Below are positions 25,942-37,212 of a stretch of 64,000 nt of DNA, in pieces. The notes under the pieces were generated by a model that was not told where the DNA came from, searched no databases, and saw only the letters and a list, made by a program, of their open reading frames with translations. A program made the position numbers and the translations under genes. Source of the DNA: Serinus canaria (lineage: Eukaryota > Chordata > Aves > Passeriformes > Fringillidae); NCBI RefSeq assembly GCF_022539315.1, contig NC_066316.1, positions 99,442,179 through 99,506,178 on the forward strand, in the 5' to 3' direction. How positions within the stretch are numbered: position 1 is the stretch's first letter; every line of letters starts with the position of its first letter.

Positions 25942-26137
25942 GCTTTTTCTGAATGAACGCAGTGATGGTTACCCTCTGACTTCACTGAAAAATCTGGAAT
26001 ATCTTAAGGTCCTCAAAGATACTGCAGAGAAGTCTCTAGACCAAGAAGCAAATGAATTTCAAACAATGGTCTACCAGTCTGTGTTGGCTAGTGTTCATTA
26101 TTTTTCCCCAAACTCTAAATTACCCCAAGTGGTTTAG
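25942..26137 (+). other. Weak exon-like open segment
   Basis: After a strong pyrimidine tract and AG (25940-25941), a frame is open for 64 codons from 25943 to a TAG at 26135-26137. It reads LFLNERSDGYPLTSLKNLEY and continues leucine- and charge-rich. It is followed by AATAAA at 26244-26249 and 24 A residues at 26302-26325. This could be a terminal exon, the end of a retrocopied mRNA, or chance. No protein family is recognised, no upstream exon was found, and open stretches of this length are expected by chance in 64 kb. Confidence 0.15.
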
Positions 26138-26243
26138 TCTGATTTAGCCTTAGCTGAAAGTGATGAGGATGTTTCCATTCATTTTAAAAAATTCTGGATC
26201 AGACTCTACTCATTTTGTTCCTGAACCAAACCTTAAAGATGTC

Positions 26244-26325
26244 AATAAATTGCCTTTTATGCAGTTTAATGGGCTTGTAGTCATTCCAGTAGTTCCATAT
26301 TAAAAAAAAAAAAAAAAAAAAAAAA
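26244..26325 (+). other. AATAAA followed by A24 tract
   Basis: AATAAA lies at 26244-26249 and an uninterrupted run of 24 A at 26302-26325. The spacing of 52 bases is longer than the usual 10-30. No convincing target-site duplication flanks the A run. It may be a simple A-rich repeat or the 3' end of an old retrocopy. Confidence 0.3.
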
Positions 26326-26584
26326 GTAGAAATACTTATTTCCTTAATCTCATTCCAACTAATGTGGTTTTGGCTTCTTTTTCTTCGTAGCTACCCCTCC
26401 CAGTTGGTTCAAATTAGCTCGCTCATAGTAAATGTCAGCAGCGAGACAAAGACTCAAATAAACACAGAGACTCAGCAATTCTCTGAGGTCTGGTCCTCTC
26501 AGGATGCACAAGAGGGAAGACAGCAGAGAAACCTTGTTCTCTTTCATACCTACATAAAAGACATCAGTCCCCAAGGCTGTTTGT
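26326..26584. other. Unannotated noncoding DNA
   Basis: No gene was recognised. A plus-strand frame (26362-26697) runs through this stretch into the CpG cluster. It has no domain signature. Confidence 0.35.
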
Positions 26585-26674
26585 GCGCCGTGTTCAGAGC
26601 GCGGTGCAGGCGCGGAGCTCAGAGCAGCCGGGATGTGTCACTGCCATCACGGAGCCGCGTCTGTGCGGGCACGG
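26585..26674. promoter_or_regulatory. CpG-rich cluster 1
   Basis: Twelve CpG dinucleotides occur within about 90 bp, in otherwise CpG-poor DNA. The block is short for a classical CpG island. It could be a promoter or first exon of an unannotated transcript, an unmethylated regulatory element, or a remnant of a GC-rich repeat. A 10-base word, AGAGCAGCCG, is shared with the minus strand of the cluster at 37122-37212. Confidence 0.3.
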
Positions 26675-27182
26675 CAGTGGCACTGTCATTGCTCTGAGCT
26701 GGCCAGTCTGATACAGCTCTGTCTGCTGTGCTGACAGCCTAAGTTCCACTTTCAGCCCCGAATTTCTACTTTTTAGGCTTTGATGAGCAGGGCATTGAAG
26801 TCAATGGAGAGATTCCCATTTGCAAGCACCTTTCTGTGCTTGGCTCACAGCTCATCAACCTTCTGAAGTGTTTACCTCCCCTAAAGCACCCAAGCATCAC
26901 AGGTGAGGTGGAAAGGGATTACTTAGACACTCTTAGATTTGCTTTAGCAAAACAGCCTTAAAAATCTCTAAATTTCAATAAAAGATTGGTTCTAGAATAA
27001 AATTCAGACATAGTTGCTGTCGGAGGCAAAGTATTAGTACCTGCATCAAACTGACATCTGAATACTTGATGAAATATTGTGGGTGGAGAGAATATCATGA
27101 TAACAATCACAATGGTCTCTCCTTTCTATAGTAAATTGACTTCAAAAATATTGTGCAATACTAAACCTTATGAATGCCACTT
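26675..27182. other. Unannotated noncoding DNA
   Basis: No gene or mobile element was recognised between the CpG cluster and the poly(A) site downstream. Confidence 0.35.
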
Positions 27183-27222
27183 AATAAATGATGTTGGAGA
27201 TTCAGTAAAAAAAAAAAAAAAA
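27183..27222 (+). other. mRNA 3'-end-like signature (AATAAA plus A16)
   Basis: AATAAA at 27183-27188 is followed after 18 bases by 16 A residues at 27207-27222. This is the spacing expected at the 3' end of a polyadenylated RNA copied into the genome. The upstream sequence is AT-rich and has no recognisable reading frame, and no target-site duplication was found. A chance A run behind an AATAAA is the main alternative. Confidence 0.3.
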
Positions 27223-27478
27223 GGACTTTTAAAAACAACAAACTAAATTTTGCTCCCTTTACAGCCAGAAGCTGCATTGCTCTTTGGATCAGGCAGAGGG
27301 CTAGGCTAGCGTGACCCCTAGCCACAGCACTTTGTTCCCTGGAGACTGAATCATGCACCAAAACCGGTGTTCATTCTATTACTAAGATACACAAAAGATT
27401 AATTCCCTAGAAATTGGAAATTTTCTGATGCTCAGTGCTCTTTAAATTATTTCAGGATAAAATCACTATGATGAACTT
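27223..27478. other. Unannotated noncoding DNA
   Basis: No gene was recognised. This is a short gap between the poly(A) site and a CpG-enriched block. Confidence 0.35.
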
Positions 27479-27663
27479 CCTGCTCCGGTGCGTTCGGCTG
27501 TTTGGGTTTGTTGCTGGCTGTGTTACAAAACAAAGCTTTCATAAATGTGCCCGTTGGTTTCCAATGGGAAGGTTTTCCTGCCGGGAGCGTGCTGTCGATG
27601 GCTGCTCTTGTTTGCAGCCCTTGCACTCTGCACGGCTCTCTGCAGCTGACTGCACTGACGTCA
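27479..27663. promoter_or_regulatory. CpG-enriched block ending in a CRE
   Basis: Nine CpGs lie within about 185 bp. At the right edge is a perfect cyclic-AMP response element, TGACGTCA (27656-27663), the binding word of CREB/ATF factors. With the cluster 0.9 kb to the left it makes a local CpG-richer zone. No TATA box or coding exon can be tied to it. Confidence 0.3.
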
Positions 27664-29588
27664 TCTCCAGCACTATCCACACATTCTTTTGTGTGGTGTG
27701 AATGAAAAAGTAAATTGATCCCAGTGGGGACTGTGCTCACAGTGAACAGAGAAAAGCTGCCACTCTGCCAGCTATAGATGGCATCAGATGTCTGTTAGTA
27801 CAGTCCTTCCTTTGGTGCTCAGATTAGACAGGACATCAGTTAGGGGGGTGATTGGTGCTCCTCAAAAAAGAACAGGTTTTTCTGGGGGGCTAAATGCGGC
27901 ACGTAAAAATTAATAATAATTTAAATGGCAAAGGATGCAAAAAAGAACACCTTGTATCTAGAAGGTAATTTTAGAGAGGACAAATAATATTATGCTAAAT
28001 TTATGGATGAGAGAAGTGTAATCTCCCTGGGGCTAGGGAACAAAGGCAAGGAATAAAGGGGAGTTAAAAAACAGCCACCAAATCCTTAACTTGTGAAAAA
28101 ATATCCATTTTGGAATGTTGAAATAATCTGTGCTAAACAAATTATCCCTACTAGGATTCTGACCTCACACATTCTGAATTCTAGTCCTGAAGCCCAAGCA
28201 TTTATTACAGAGCTGTGTTTCTTAGCATGCAAATGGAGAATTAAAAACTCAACACTGAAGTTTTGTTTTAGTTTTTAGCTATTGTTTTAGATCTCTATTT
28301 GTATCAAAGAGAAACGAAAAAAGATTTATTTTCTAAGCTTTTCCCATATTTTCTACATTTATAATGTTTAACACTTTTATCCTTTCAGAATCCCTGAGAG
28401 TCATGTCCTTCATTTAAGAGTGGTGTACATACATGTGTGTGAGAGCAGGATTAGAGGAACAAATGGTGGCATGACTCAAATTCCCTAGAAAACCTGTGAC
28501 AAGGCAGGAAAAGAAACTAAAAGCCAAAATGGCATCCTAGAAATGAACTTTTGTGTCTCCTCTCCCATCAGACAACAGCTGTCACAGGCTTGCTATCCCC
28601 TATCCTCACACCCAAGTGGGCTCTGCTTAGGCTGCAGTAAAATGCTGTCAGTAGTTACAATGATCAGGCATGTGTCTGGTGAGGTTTGGCCTCTTGATTT
28701 CAGGCTGTTTCCTGTTGATCATGATTTTTCCTCATTATTATCCAATAGAGTTTGATTGTTATGAATGACTTGAGCTGGCAGACTTGGTGCACCTCCTTGT
28801 AAGGTCGAGCTGTCAACATCTGACCTTGTTTATCTACAATCTGACACAATGGGAAAGCTGAGCTGGACAGTTTCTGGAGTGCTAACACTGCACTTGGAGC
28901 CATGACAGTCACATTTTTGGATCAGAGAAGCCACATGCCATCATAGCAATGGATGGGTACACACAGGTATAACCTAGTAGAAAGGTGACCTCTGGTGCAG
29001 AAAGGCATCACAAATTTGGCTTTCACTGCCCCCTGTGAAAGTACATATTTTGCTCAAGTCCCACTGTATGGAAATTATAGTAGAAAAATTGGTTTCTACC
29101 CATTTCCCAGACTGCTTGGTGTTTATAGAAAGATGTACTGTCGGTAATATCAGCCAAATCCCAATAACCTGGGCTTAATTATGAATGGAACTCATAATTT
29201 GCCTCTAGTAGAGCAAGGATAATTGGTTGGGTAAGTCAGACAGGCTTTGGCTGACTTAATTTCCTTTAGGAGCATATAGTTTCCTTGTGGGGTAGAATTG
29301 CCCACATGATTTCTCTGTGCATATTTGGTTCTATATAGAATTGCCTTATCCCAAAAATAAAGAGAAAAGAAAGTTGTGATGTCAATGTTAGCTAAAAAAA
29401 CCATGGATTTATTTCAAAAGCATAACTGGAGAGTGGAGTCTGTGGGTTTCAGAGTTACCAGTTCAAGATGCTGCTGCTCTTTCATATAATGGAGCTTGAC
29501 TCAGTGGAGCTTGTTTGATTTCAGTGTCCAGGAACTTGAGAACATTTTCATCTTCTACATCAGAGCCTCCAGTGAAAAAGGGAAGAGC
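27664..29588. other. Unannotated noncoding DNA
   Basis: No gene or repeat was recognised. Short frames at 28093-29404 have no domain signature. Confidence 0.4.
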
Positions 29589-29662
29589 AATTTTTATTAT
29601 CCTATTTTAGAATTTGAAGGGTCATTTTTAATTTTTATTACCCTATTTTAGTATTTGAAGGG
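29589..29662. repeat. Tandem duplication, 41-bp period
   Basis: The 33-bp copies at 29589-29621 and 29630-29662 share 31 positions (core CCTATTTTAGNATTTGAAGG, with N marking one of the differences). The spacer is eight T-rich bases. This is a simple local duplication with little decay. Confidence 0.8.
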
Positions 29663-32600
29663 GTATAAAAATATGTTGATGCCATAGGCAGAAAATTAGC
29701 ACTGCCATTTAGCTACTTTTAAAAAATATATATGCATTACAGACTTTTTTCTGTAGATTTTCCATTTCGGTTTTATCACAAGGTGACCTAGTCCACATGA
29801 GAACTTCTGCATGCTACCTGCATACAACTCAGGGATAAATAAAGCAATTTTGATGGTCAACCAAGAACTTTGTGGGGTTTGTTCCTTTTTATTACTCTGT
29901 TGAGTGTTGCTATAAATCTTAGTGCAAAAGAAGAAATAATTTTTTTCTCTGAATTTTCATCTCAGATGGATTTTTTAGGCTCCACATTAAAAGAGGTGCT
30001 TTAGGGGCCACAGAAAAACTATTTTATTTTGACACACTTGGAATTACATTTTATTATGTTAATTACAAAATTCTTTTTGAAAATCAAATTAATTATTTTG
30101 TACTAAAATGTTCTTAACATTAAAAAAGACTGAAATTCAAATGAAATGTCACAATTTTTCAATCAAAGCAGTTGAAGTGATTTAAATGTCTAATTTCTTA
30201 ATTTTCCCTTTTTTCCTCCACAACTTGTTTTTTTGCTTTTGTTTCTTTTGATGGGGAAAAAAAAAGGCTGGGGGAAAATCATTCTGTTTCCACTAAACAG
30301 ACAATCTGGTGTCTGTCCTGCTTTACTGCCATGGGAAGAGCATACCAGATGTACAAGAAGGACTAACATTATATAGCTGATCAGTTTAATAGACATTAGG
30401 CTGCTGAACTGTTCAGTAGCATCTCCTCTTGCTCACCATGCCCTGCCCATCCAGCTGCAGTAAAAGTTGAGGTGTGTGTTGTCAGTGAAGGGACCTTTGA
30501 GCAGGGAACTCCAGAGCACTGAAGCACCATCTGGCAGTGACACACATCTGTTACCAGGTTAAAATTGGGAAGCTGGACACCCTTTGAGCCCTTATGGATT
30601 GATGTATGAAAGTATGGTTTTATGCTGGAAACACAATCTTAGGGAAGATTGTCCTTATAAATGAATCTAAAGAATGTATGCAAAAAGACTGAGGTGATGT
30701 AAACACAATGGATTTGTGTTTTCATGGGAACAAAGCTGTGAATTGCCTGAGTGCAGTGCACTCTAACTAATCCCACTGGACTGAGTGTGCAGCTCATGTG
30801 TAGCCATCAGGTGTGGTGAGCAGAGAGTAAAGAAGCAGCAGCTTGGATTTAGGACTGTTTTTTCCATCCCCCATTAGTCAAATTCACTGATGTGCTGGAG
30901 GAGGGTGGCAGAAGGAGGCACCAGACAGTTCTTTTGAAAGACAAGGGTTTCAGAGATTTGGAAACATCCTTGGCATTTATGGATCAGGGGAATTTTCTGT
31001 ACAAGTTTTGCTCCTTTCCTTCAGCTCCCTGTGGCTGTGCTGTTTTTATCCGCAGGAGGTAGATACCCTACCCTGCTCTCACAGGCTGGATATCCTTCAG
31101 CCCAGAGGTGAAATGATTCTTGTGGTCTGCAGAGGCTCTCAAGAGCACACAGGAGATCTCTTAGGGTGAAGGGGACAGAAGCTGTTAAGTCTACTGCTGA
31201 TCACAGTTGTGCTATTGAATGATTTGACAAATGTGATTCCCCCCTTAATGAATCAGCACAACAGGAATATTGCAGAATTCTCTGCTTTGACTTTAACATT
31301 AAATTGTGGAAGATTATTTTCTCTCCTCACCTAGTAAACTTCTCCTGTCTCTTTGGTGAGTTGTGAAGACTGCCTGTGAACACCCTGTGTGTTTTGTAAA
31401 GAAGGGACTTGGGAATAATAACTCTTTAAGTAAAGACTACTATTGTTCACCAGCAAGCAACTGTCTGATAAAAGTCCCACGTTTTTCCTCAACCGGATCT
31501 GAGGAGTATTCAAAACAGCTGTAGGATGGAGAGGTTTGTTTCCTACTGCCAGTGACCTAGGCCACCTTCTTCAGCTGGCTCTGGCTGTATGGTTGCCTTG
31601 GGGGAAATATCAGCAGTAGAAGTCTGTAGCTTCCACATCTTCCTTGGAAGCAGATTTCTAATTCATAAAGGAAACTTCCCTTAAAGATGCAGAACTCTTC
31701 AACCTTGGAGGTGTAGTCTTTCATACACAGAAAATACATTATTTTCTTAAAATATCAGTGGTCAGTTTATCAATAAGCTCCCATAGCTAGTTTAAATCTC
31801 CATCTTCCTGTAAAGCGAGTTAGGTTAGGTCACTGCCTGAAATCTGTCATGAGAATTGAAGCTGAGCCAAAAAGCAGCCTTCACAGTGTTCCCGTCCTGG
31901 GAAAGTAAAACATGTCAGCGGAGGAGTTTAACAGATTTGTTGTCATGAATATAATTTTGAAACAGAAGGCAAGCTTGTCTCATAGTGCAGTTTGGGGACC
32001 CCACGATTAATGCTGCTATTCAGCCAACATGGATGCTTTACCCTCATATGTCACAGCATCCCACTGCTGGGCTGACACAGGGACACTTGGCCAAAAGAAC
32101 AGCATGCCTGGCTTGTGCCTGCAGCACACAGACTGGTTCCACTGATGTAGCTGTGATCCTTTAAAAAGACCAAGAGCAAGAACCTCCTCTCTCCAGGTAC
32201 CCACTGCAGACTCCATCAGAGTCTCTGCTCTGCAATGTATTTATTCACTACATTTTGCTGCACCAATTTCCCCCCAGCACTGTGTTGAGTAGTGAGGCAG
32301 TAGAGAGAAACTCTAGGCTGCTCTTTTTGGTCATACATTGGGGAATTCTATATGGCTTGAGTTTTCTGTAGAAACCATTTGCTGTGGTGATGCTGCCTGC
32401 TAGTTATTTTTAACTTGTTTTTCTTCATTTTTCCTCAAAATAAAATATCTCTATGAGGGGCTTATAAAATTAATAATAACCAGAGAGAAGTGAGACCAAA
32501 AGGCAGTTTAGTGCATAAAAAATATTTTAATTTAATTGAGTTTTTAGATTATATATATTTCCAGTACTACAGAAAGAAGTGATGGATGGTAGAAAAAGCA

Positions 32601-35371
32601 TTAATCAGGACTGGGGGGAAACTCCCATGGTTGAAAACCACATTCAGTTGAATGGTACAAGTCAGGGAAGCTTTGGCATTGATTCAGAATAAGGTTGTGA
32701 AGGCAAAAAGCCGAAAACTGCTTTAAATTATATCACATTGCGACAGAAAATACAAAATTTAGTTTTGTTAGAATGCAAAAAAACCCAAACCATCATGTGG
32801 AAGTGGAAATGGAGTGGGATGGACCAGGATTTATCTCATCCTCTTCAGCTGGTTATGTCCCTAGCTATGTGCTGATGTCCAGAAGAGATGCCCAGGTCAC
32901 TGATGTCTTATCCATCATGTGACAATTGTATCATGGACCCCTCTTCCCATTGCTCTTCCAGTATTCAATTGTTCTTTAGCTCCTCCAGGGCTGCTGCTTC
33001 ACAGGATGAAATTAGAAATCAATTCTTGAGGACACAGTTTCCTCATGAAATAGGTTCTCTTTGCAAAATTGTCTTCATCACATGTTTATGCATTTTCCAT
33101 TCAATGGGCCAATAATGATAATAATTATCTTCATTATTCTTGAACAAAAGCTTTCATTACATGGTAAAAATAATTATGATTGTGACACAAAAAAGGCAGA
33201 ATGAGGGGGATATGTGGAGGACAGCAACAGTAATAAGAAAAAATATAATTAAAAATTAATTGAAATTTAGTAGAGCTTATACCCCTATTAGAAGGAGTCA
33301 ATCGAGCCTAAAGCATTAGTGACCTATATATATTAGAAGTTTTTACTTTTCATATATATGTTCATAATGCCTTATCAGGAAAGGAAATTCTGAAGTCCTT
33401 AACTCAATTTTTATTCACTTCTCACTCAGACAAAACTTTAATCAACTTCAATCAAGACCTTGCCCCAGCATGCTAGATGAGCTGTGTCATGTTTTATTGC
33501 CATCCGCTGATAATAAAAAGTTACCACTATAAAATATAAAATGAGGTAAAGGACATTTGATGCTGAATGATTTAATAACACTTTGTGCTTATACAGCCAG
33601 GCAAGAATCTCAAACTGCTGTGCAAATGCTCATGAATGCATTTTAAGAACAATGTCTGTGATTTAGTAAATTAAAGTTTATTTAACTTTCATGATAGAAA
33701 GGCACTGTTGGGTTAGATGGGTGAAACACAAGTCTCTTAAACTGAGGGATCCAAAGCCCTTCCAAAGCCATTCCTACACGTGCTGTGGCTCTGCCCCAGT
33801 ATGGGCACATGCTCACAGGCTTTCCTCAGATTTCCTGATGCTTTGATTGGGAAGCTATTTTGTCTCAGACCCCTCTTCTAGAGAATTGTTTCTGTCCTCA
33901 AGATTCCTTCAAAGTTCAGTTTACCTGGCTTGGCTTATTTGTTCATTGTCATTGGTGTACTTGGAGCAAAATCTCCTTTTTAGAATTGCAGGCTGGCCAT
34001 CTACTCAGGTTTGGAAGTATTGGCCTCTTTTTCAGAGCTCCCAAATTACTCTCACTGTATTTCAGTAAGTTAATTTCATGTGAAAATAATGCAGAAGGAA
34101 ATGTAGCAGAGGTATTGAGTTATTTTTTACTATGACTTGTTGCTTCCTTCCAGTTATTTTTCATTTTTCTTTAAGCAGAAGATGAATATATCTGAGTCTG
34201 GAGCCTTCTGCTCACAGTGGAAATGTTCAAAATGCAATCATAAAATTCTATTAGGTTGTCATTGCCTTTTCTGGCCTTCTAGTCAGAGGAGCTTGCTTAC
34301 CTCAGAGATCAGAGATCACAGCCTGCTGCAGCCACAGACTCACAATGAATGAGAGAACACATTAGGGTTTGTGAAGGCTAGAGGCAGGGCTCTGCTTTTT
34401 ATATCCCACAGCTCTAGGTGCACAGCTGTAACAGTAATAAGCTATCAGAGGTGTGGTATCAGCTCTGAGTATTAGGAACTACCAGGCCCTTGAGAGTTTG
34501 AGATGGAAAAGATCTACTGTTTCAGAGAACCTGTATCCATGCTGTGAGGAGATAATGTATCTTTCTGCCTAATCTTTTGTGGTGTCACCTTTCATTCGGG
34601 TGAATGTTAATCTCTTTGACTCCTACTCAGTCGTTTTCATGGTTTCATTTGACCTTCAGTCCTATCCAGAACTGAGAAATTCCTTGTGTCCTTAAAGCCT
34701 TTACTGAGAAAGAGCCACAAAGTGCTGACATTTGTTTGATAATCAAAGCACGACCTAATATATCACATGAAATTTCATTTGATGTAGCCTGCCTGCTTGT
34801 CTTTCCCATGGCTTCCAAGCAGGAGACAACTGGGACTTCATTGTGTTGTTTTCCTTTTGGTCCTCTCTTTCTCCCCCACCCCAGGACTTCCAGAATTCAT
34901 GTCTCACATCTCCTCTTCTCCACTCTTCCTGCTCTTTGCTGAATTCCTTGAAGCATTCTTTCTTGTTTACCCCAGGATCTGCCACAGCCCAAACTTCACT
35001 TCTTCTCTTATCTGATTCTCCATCTCCAGTGAAAATCATTTAGTCTGTCTTCCTCCAGCACCACCGACTGTTGAACAAAGCAGTTCAACTTCTTCCTCAC
35101 AATGTCCAAGTCCACATCCTATGGCATCTGCTTGTCTCTATATTTTGATGCCATCACCTATACCGAAAATCATGTTGATGTCAGAATATATTATAAAATT
35201 CAGAAACTGAAAGGTTTTTGGCTTTATTTTGCAGTTTTTGTTGATAGTGAGATGTAAATGATAAATTTCATAATAGATCTACTTCTATGTTAAAGATTTG
35301 TGAAATGAAAGTATCTATAGAGGGAAAATCGAAGACTTCAGTTCTCCGTTTTCCCAGCACTTGTGTACCAG
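29663..35371. other. Unannotated noncoding DNA
   Basis: No gene, RNA gene or mobile element was recognised across this stretch. Short frames on both strands have no domain signature. Composition is AT-rich, with a pyrimidine-rich patch at about 34840-34960. Confidence 0.4.
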
Positions 35372-36002
35372 TGTGCTGGTTTTGACTGGTATAGAGTTAA
35401 TTTTCTTCATGGCAGCTGCTCAGGGAATCCATCCTGTATTGTATTGTTTTGTATTTGTCCTGGCAATAGGGTTGATAATATAGAGGTGTTTTTGTTACTG
35501 CTGCTGAGCAGTGCTCACACAGCATCAAGGTTTTCTCTGTTTTTTGTGCTGCTCCATCAAAGTGGAATCTGGGGGTGCACAAGGGGTTGCCAGAACTCTG
35601 GACCCCAGCTGACCAAGGATATCCTGGACCATAAGGCATCATGGTCAGCATACAGAGCTGGGGGAAGGACAAGGGCGGTGTGTAGGGAGACATTTGGAGT
35701 GATTGTGTTTGTCTTCCCAAGTCAATGTCACATGTGATAGAGCCCTGCTGTCTTGGGGATGGCTGAGCACGTGCCTACCCATGGGAGGTGGTGAATTAAT
35801 TCCTTGTTTTGCTTTGCTTTGCTTGTGTGCATGTGGAGCTTTTGCTTTACCTATTAAGCTCACTTTTTCTCAACCCTCATGTTGTTTTCACTTTTACCTT
35901 TCCAATTTTATCACTCATCCCACTATGAAGGTGTAACACCAGAGGGAGGTGAGCAAATGGGTCTCTGGGGCTGAAGCTGCTGGCTGGGGTTAAACCACAA
36001 CA
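35372..36002 (+). mobile_element. ERVL-type solo LTR
   Basis: This is an endogenous-retrovirus long terminal repeat of the family common in birds. It starts TGTGCTGGTTTTGACTGG, continues with the conserved TAGAGTTAATTTTCTTCAT and the GAGCAGTGCTCACACAG stretch, has a CTATTAAGCTCACTTTTTCT polyadenylation region, and ends GGTTAAACCACAACA. The element is complete but diverged. The 5-bp flanks (ACCAG left, GTTTG right) do not match, so the target-site duplication is lost or the ends have been rearranged. No primer-binding site or internal viral sequence follows. Overlapping frames inside it are not genes. Confidence 0.85.
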
Positions 36003-37121
36003 GTTTGGTTAAAAGTCTTCTTGAGTTTTTGTGTATACTGTTTTTGATTTATAACAATATAATTTCAATTCTGTGCAAAATTTATATTTGAAATTCCCTT
36101 TTATCATTTCAGAGTATTTTGTTGTCAAGCAGGAACTGATACACATTTCTATTCTCTCTGCTTCCTGAAAGGAACCTTACAGTCCCAGAGTGACCCTTTG
36201 GTAGCTATTCTCAGCACTGGTGAGTCATTCATTAGAGCTTTTGAGTCATAGACAGTATCAGTTTCACATAGGCATCAGAATCACAACTGTACTTGCTCTG
36301 TAAGAAATGAAAGCAACAGTAGGAGACTAAATAATTTGGCAAAACTTCTGTTTTCTTACTTCTCCACATCCTAATTTCACATCTTCTGAAGCCTGTAGAC
36401 ATTCATTATTGAAATATATTTTGTCACCTGCAAACTTTATTTTGATCAGCTTGCTAAGAAAAAATCAAATTTATTGGACTTTGCTGTGCCGTAGATAGAA
36501 CAGTTTTCTCCAGGCAAAGGATGATTTGCAATGACATTGTAAGTGAATTTATTCCTTTGAGAGATTATAGTGAGTTGTCTAAGGAATAAAAGAGCTCCAC
36601 TTTTTGGAATAACTAATTCTAGGTCAGAGGTCTATCTAACCTGGAGTCATAAAAGAGGTTAAAGAAAGGCTATTTGACAGGAGAATCTTAGAGCAATGAA
36701 TGAATGACATTTTAATTCCTTTCAGTTCATTTACTGATTTACCAGCAAGTGCCAGCCTTTTCAATTTCATTTAGTAAATGAAAAAAAGGTAAATTCAGTA
36801 CAACAGAAATGAAATCGAAAAATCCTTTGAAGACAAATTTTATGACTCTGCTGTGCTATCCTCATTTAATATCCAGAGACTCCTACCATTAATGTTGTCA
36901 CAATTTGTTTTTTAAAGATGAATATCTTTTTCCACTCTTCTCTGGTGTCCTGGTTTCTCCAATTAACAGACGAATATCTACACCAGCTAAGGAATTTCCT
37001 CCATGTTCTCTAGGCTGCAGCTTCAGTCTTCTCAAACAGGCACTCTTGTTTTAGAAAGAATAATTTTCCCTTTGAAAGGACAGACTATGGAGAGGTAGGG
37101 ACAGAACAAAGGGACTGAAGT
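36003..37121. other. Unannotated noncoding DNA
   Basis: No gene or repeat was recognised. Confidence 0.4.
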
Positions 37122-37212
37122 GCGAGCTTCCAGCCGACGGGCAGCGGAGGAGCGCAGGGCTGGCGGCCGCGCGGCTGCTCTGACACGTCCTGGTGCCCAG
37201 GCACACTTGGCG
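37122..37212. promoter_or_regulatory. CpG-rich cluster 2
   Basis: Eleven CpGs lie within about 91 bp, including the rare 8-base word GCGGCCGC (37163-37170). The surrounding kilobases are AT-rich and nearly free of CpG. A minus-strand frame of 93 codons (37051-37332) covers it but has no domain signature. It could be a small regulatory element, the 5' end of an unannotated RNA, or a GC-rich exon. Confidence 0.3.
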
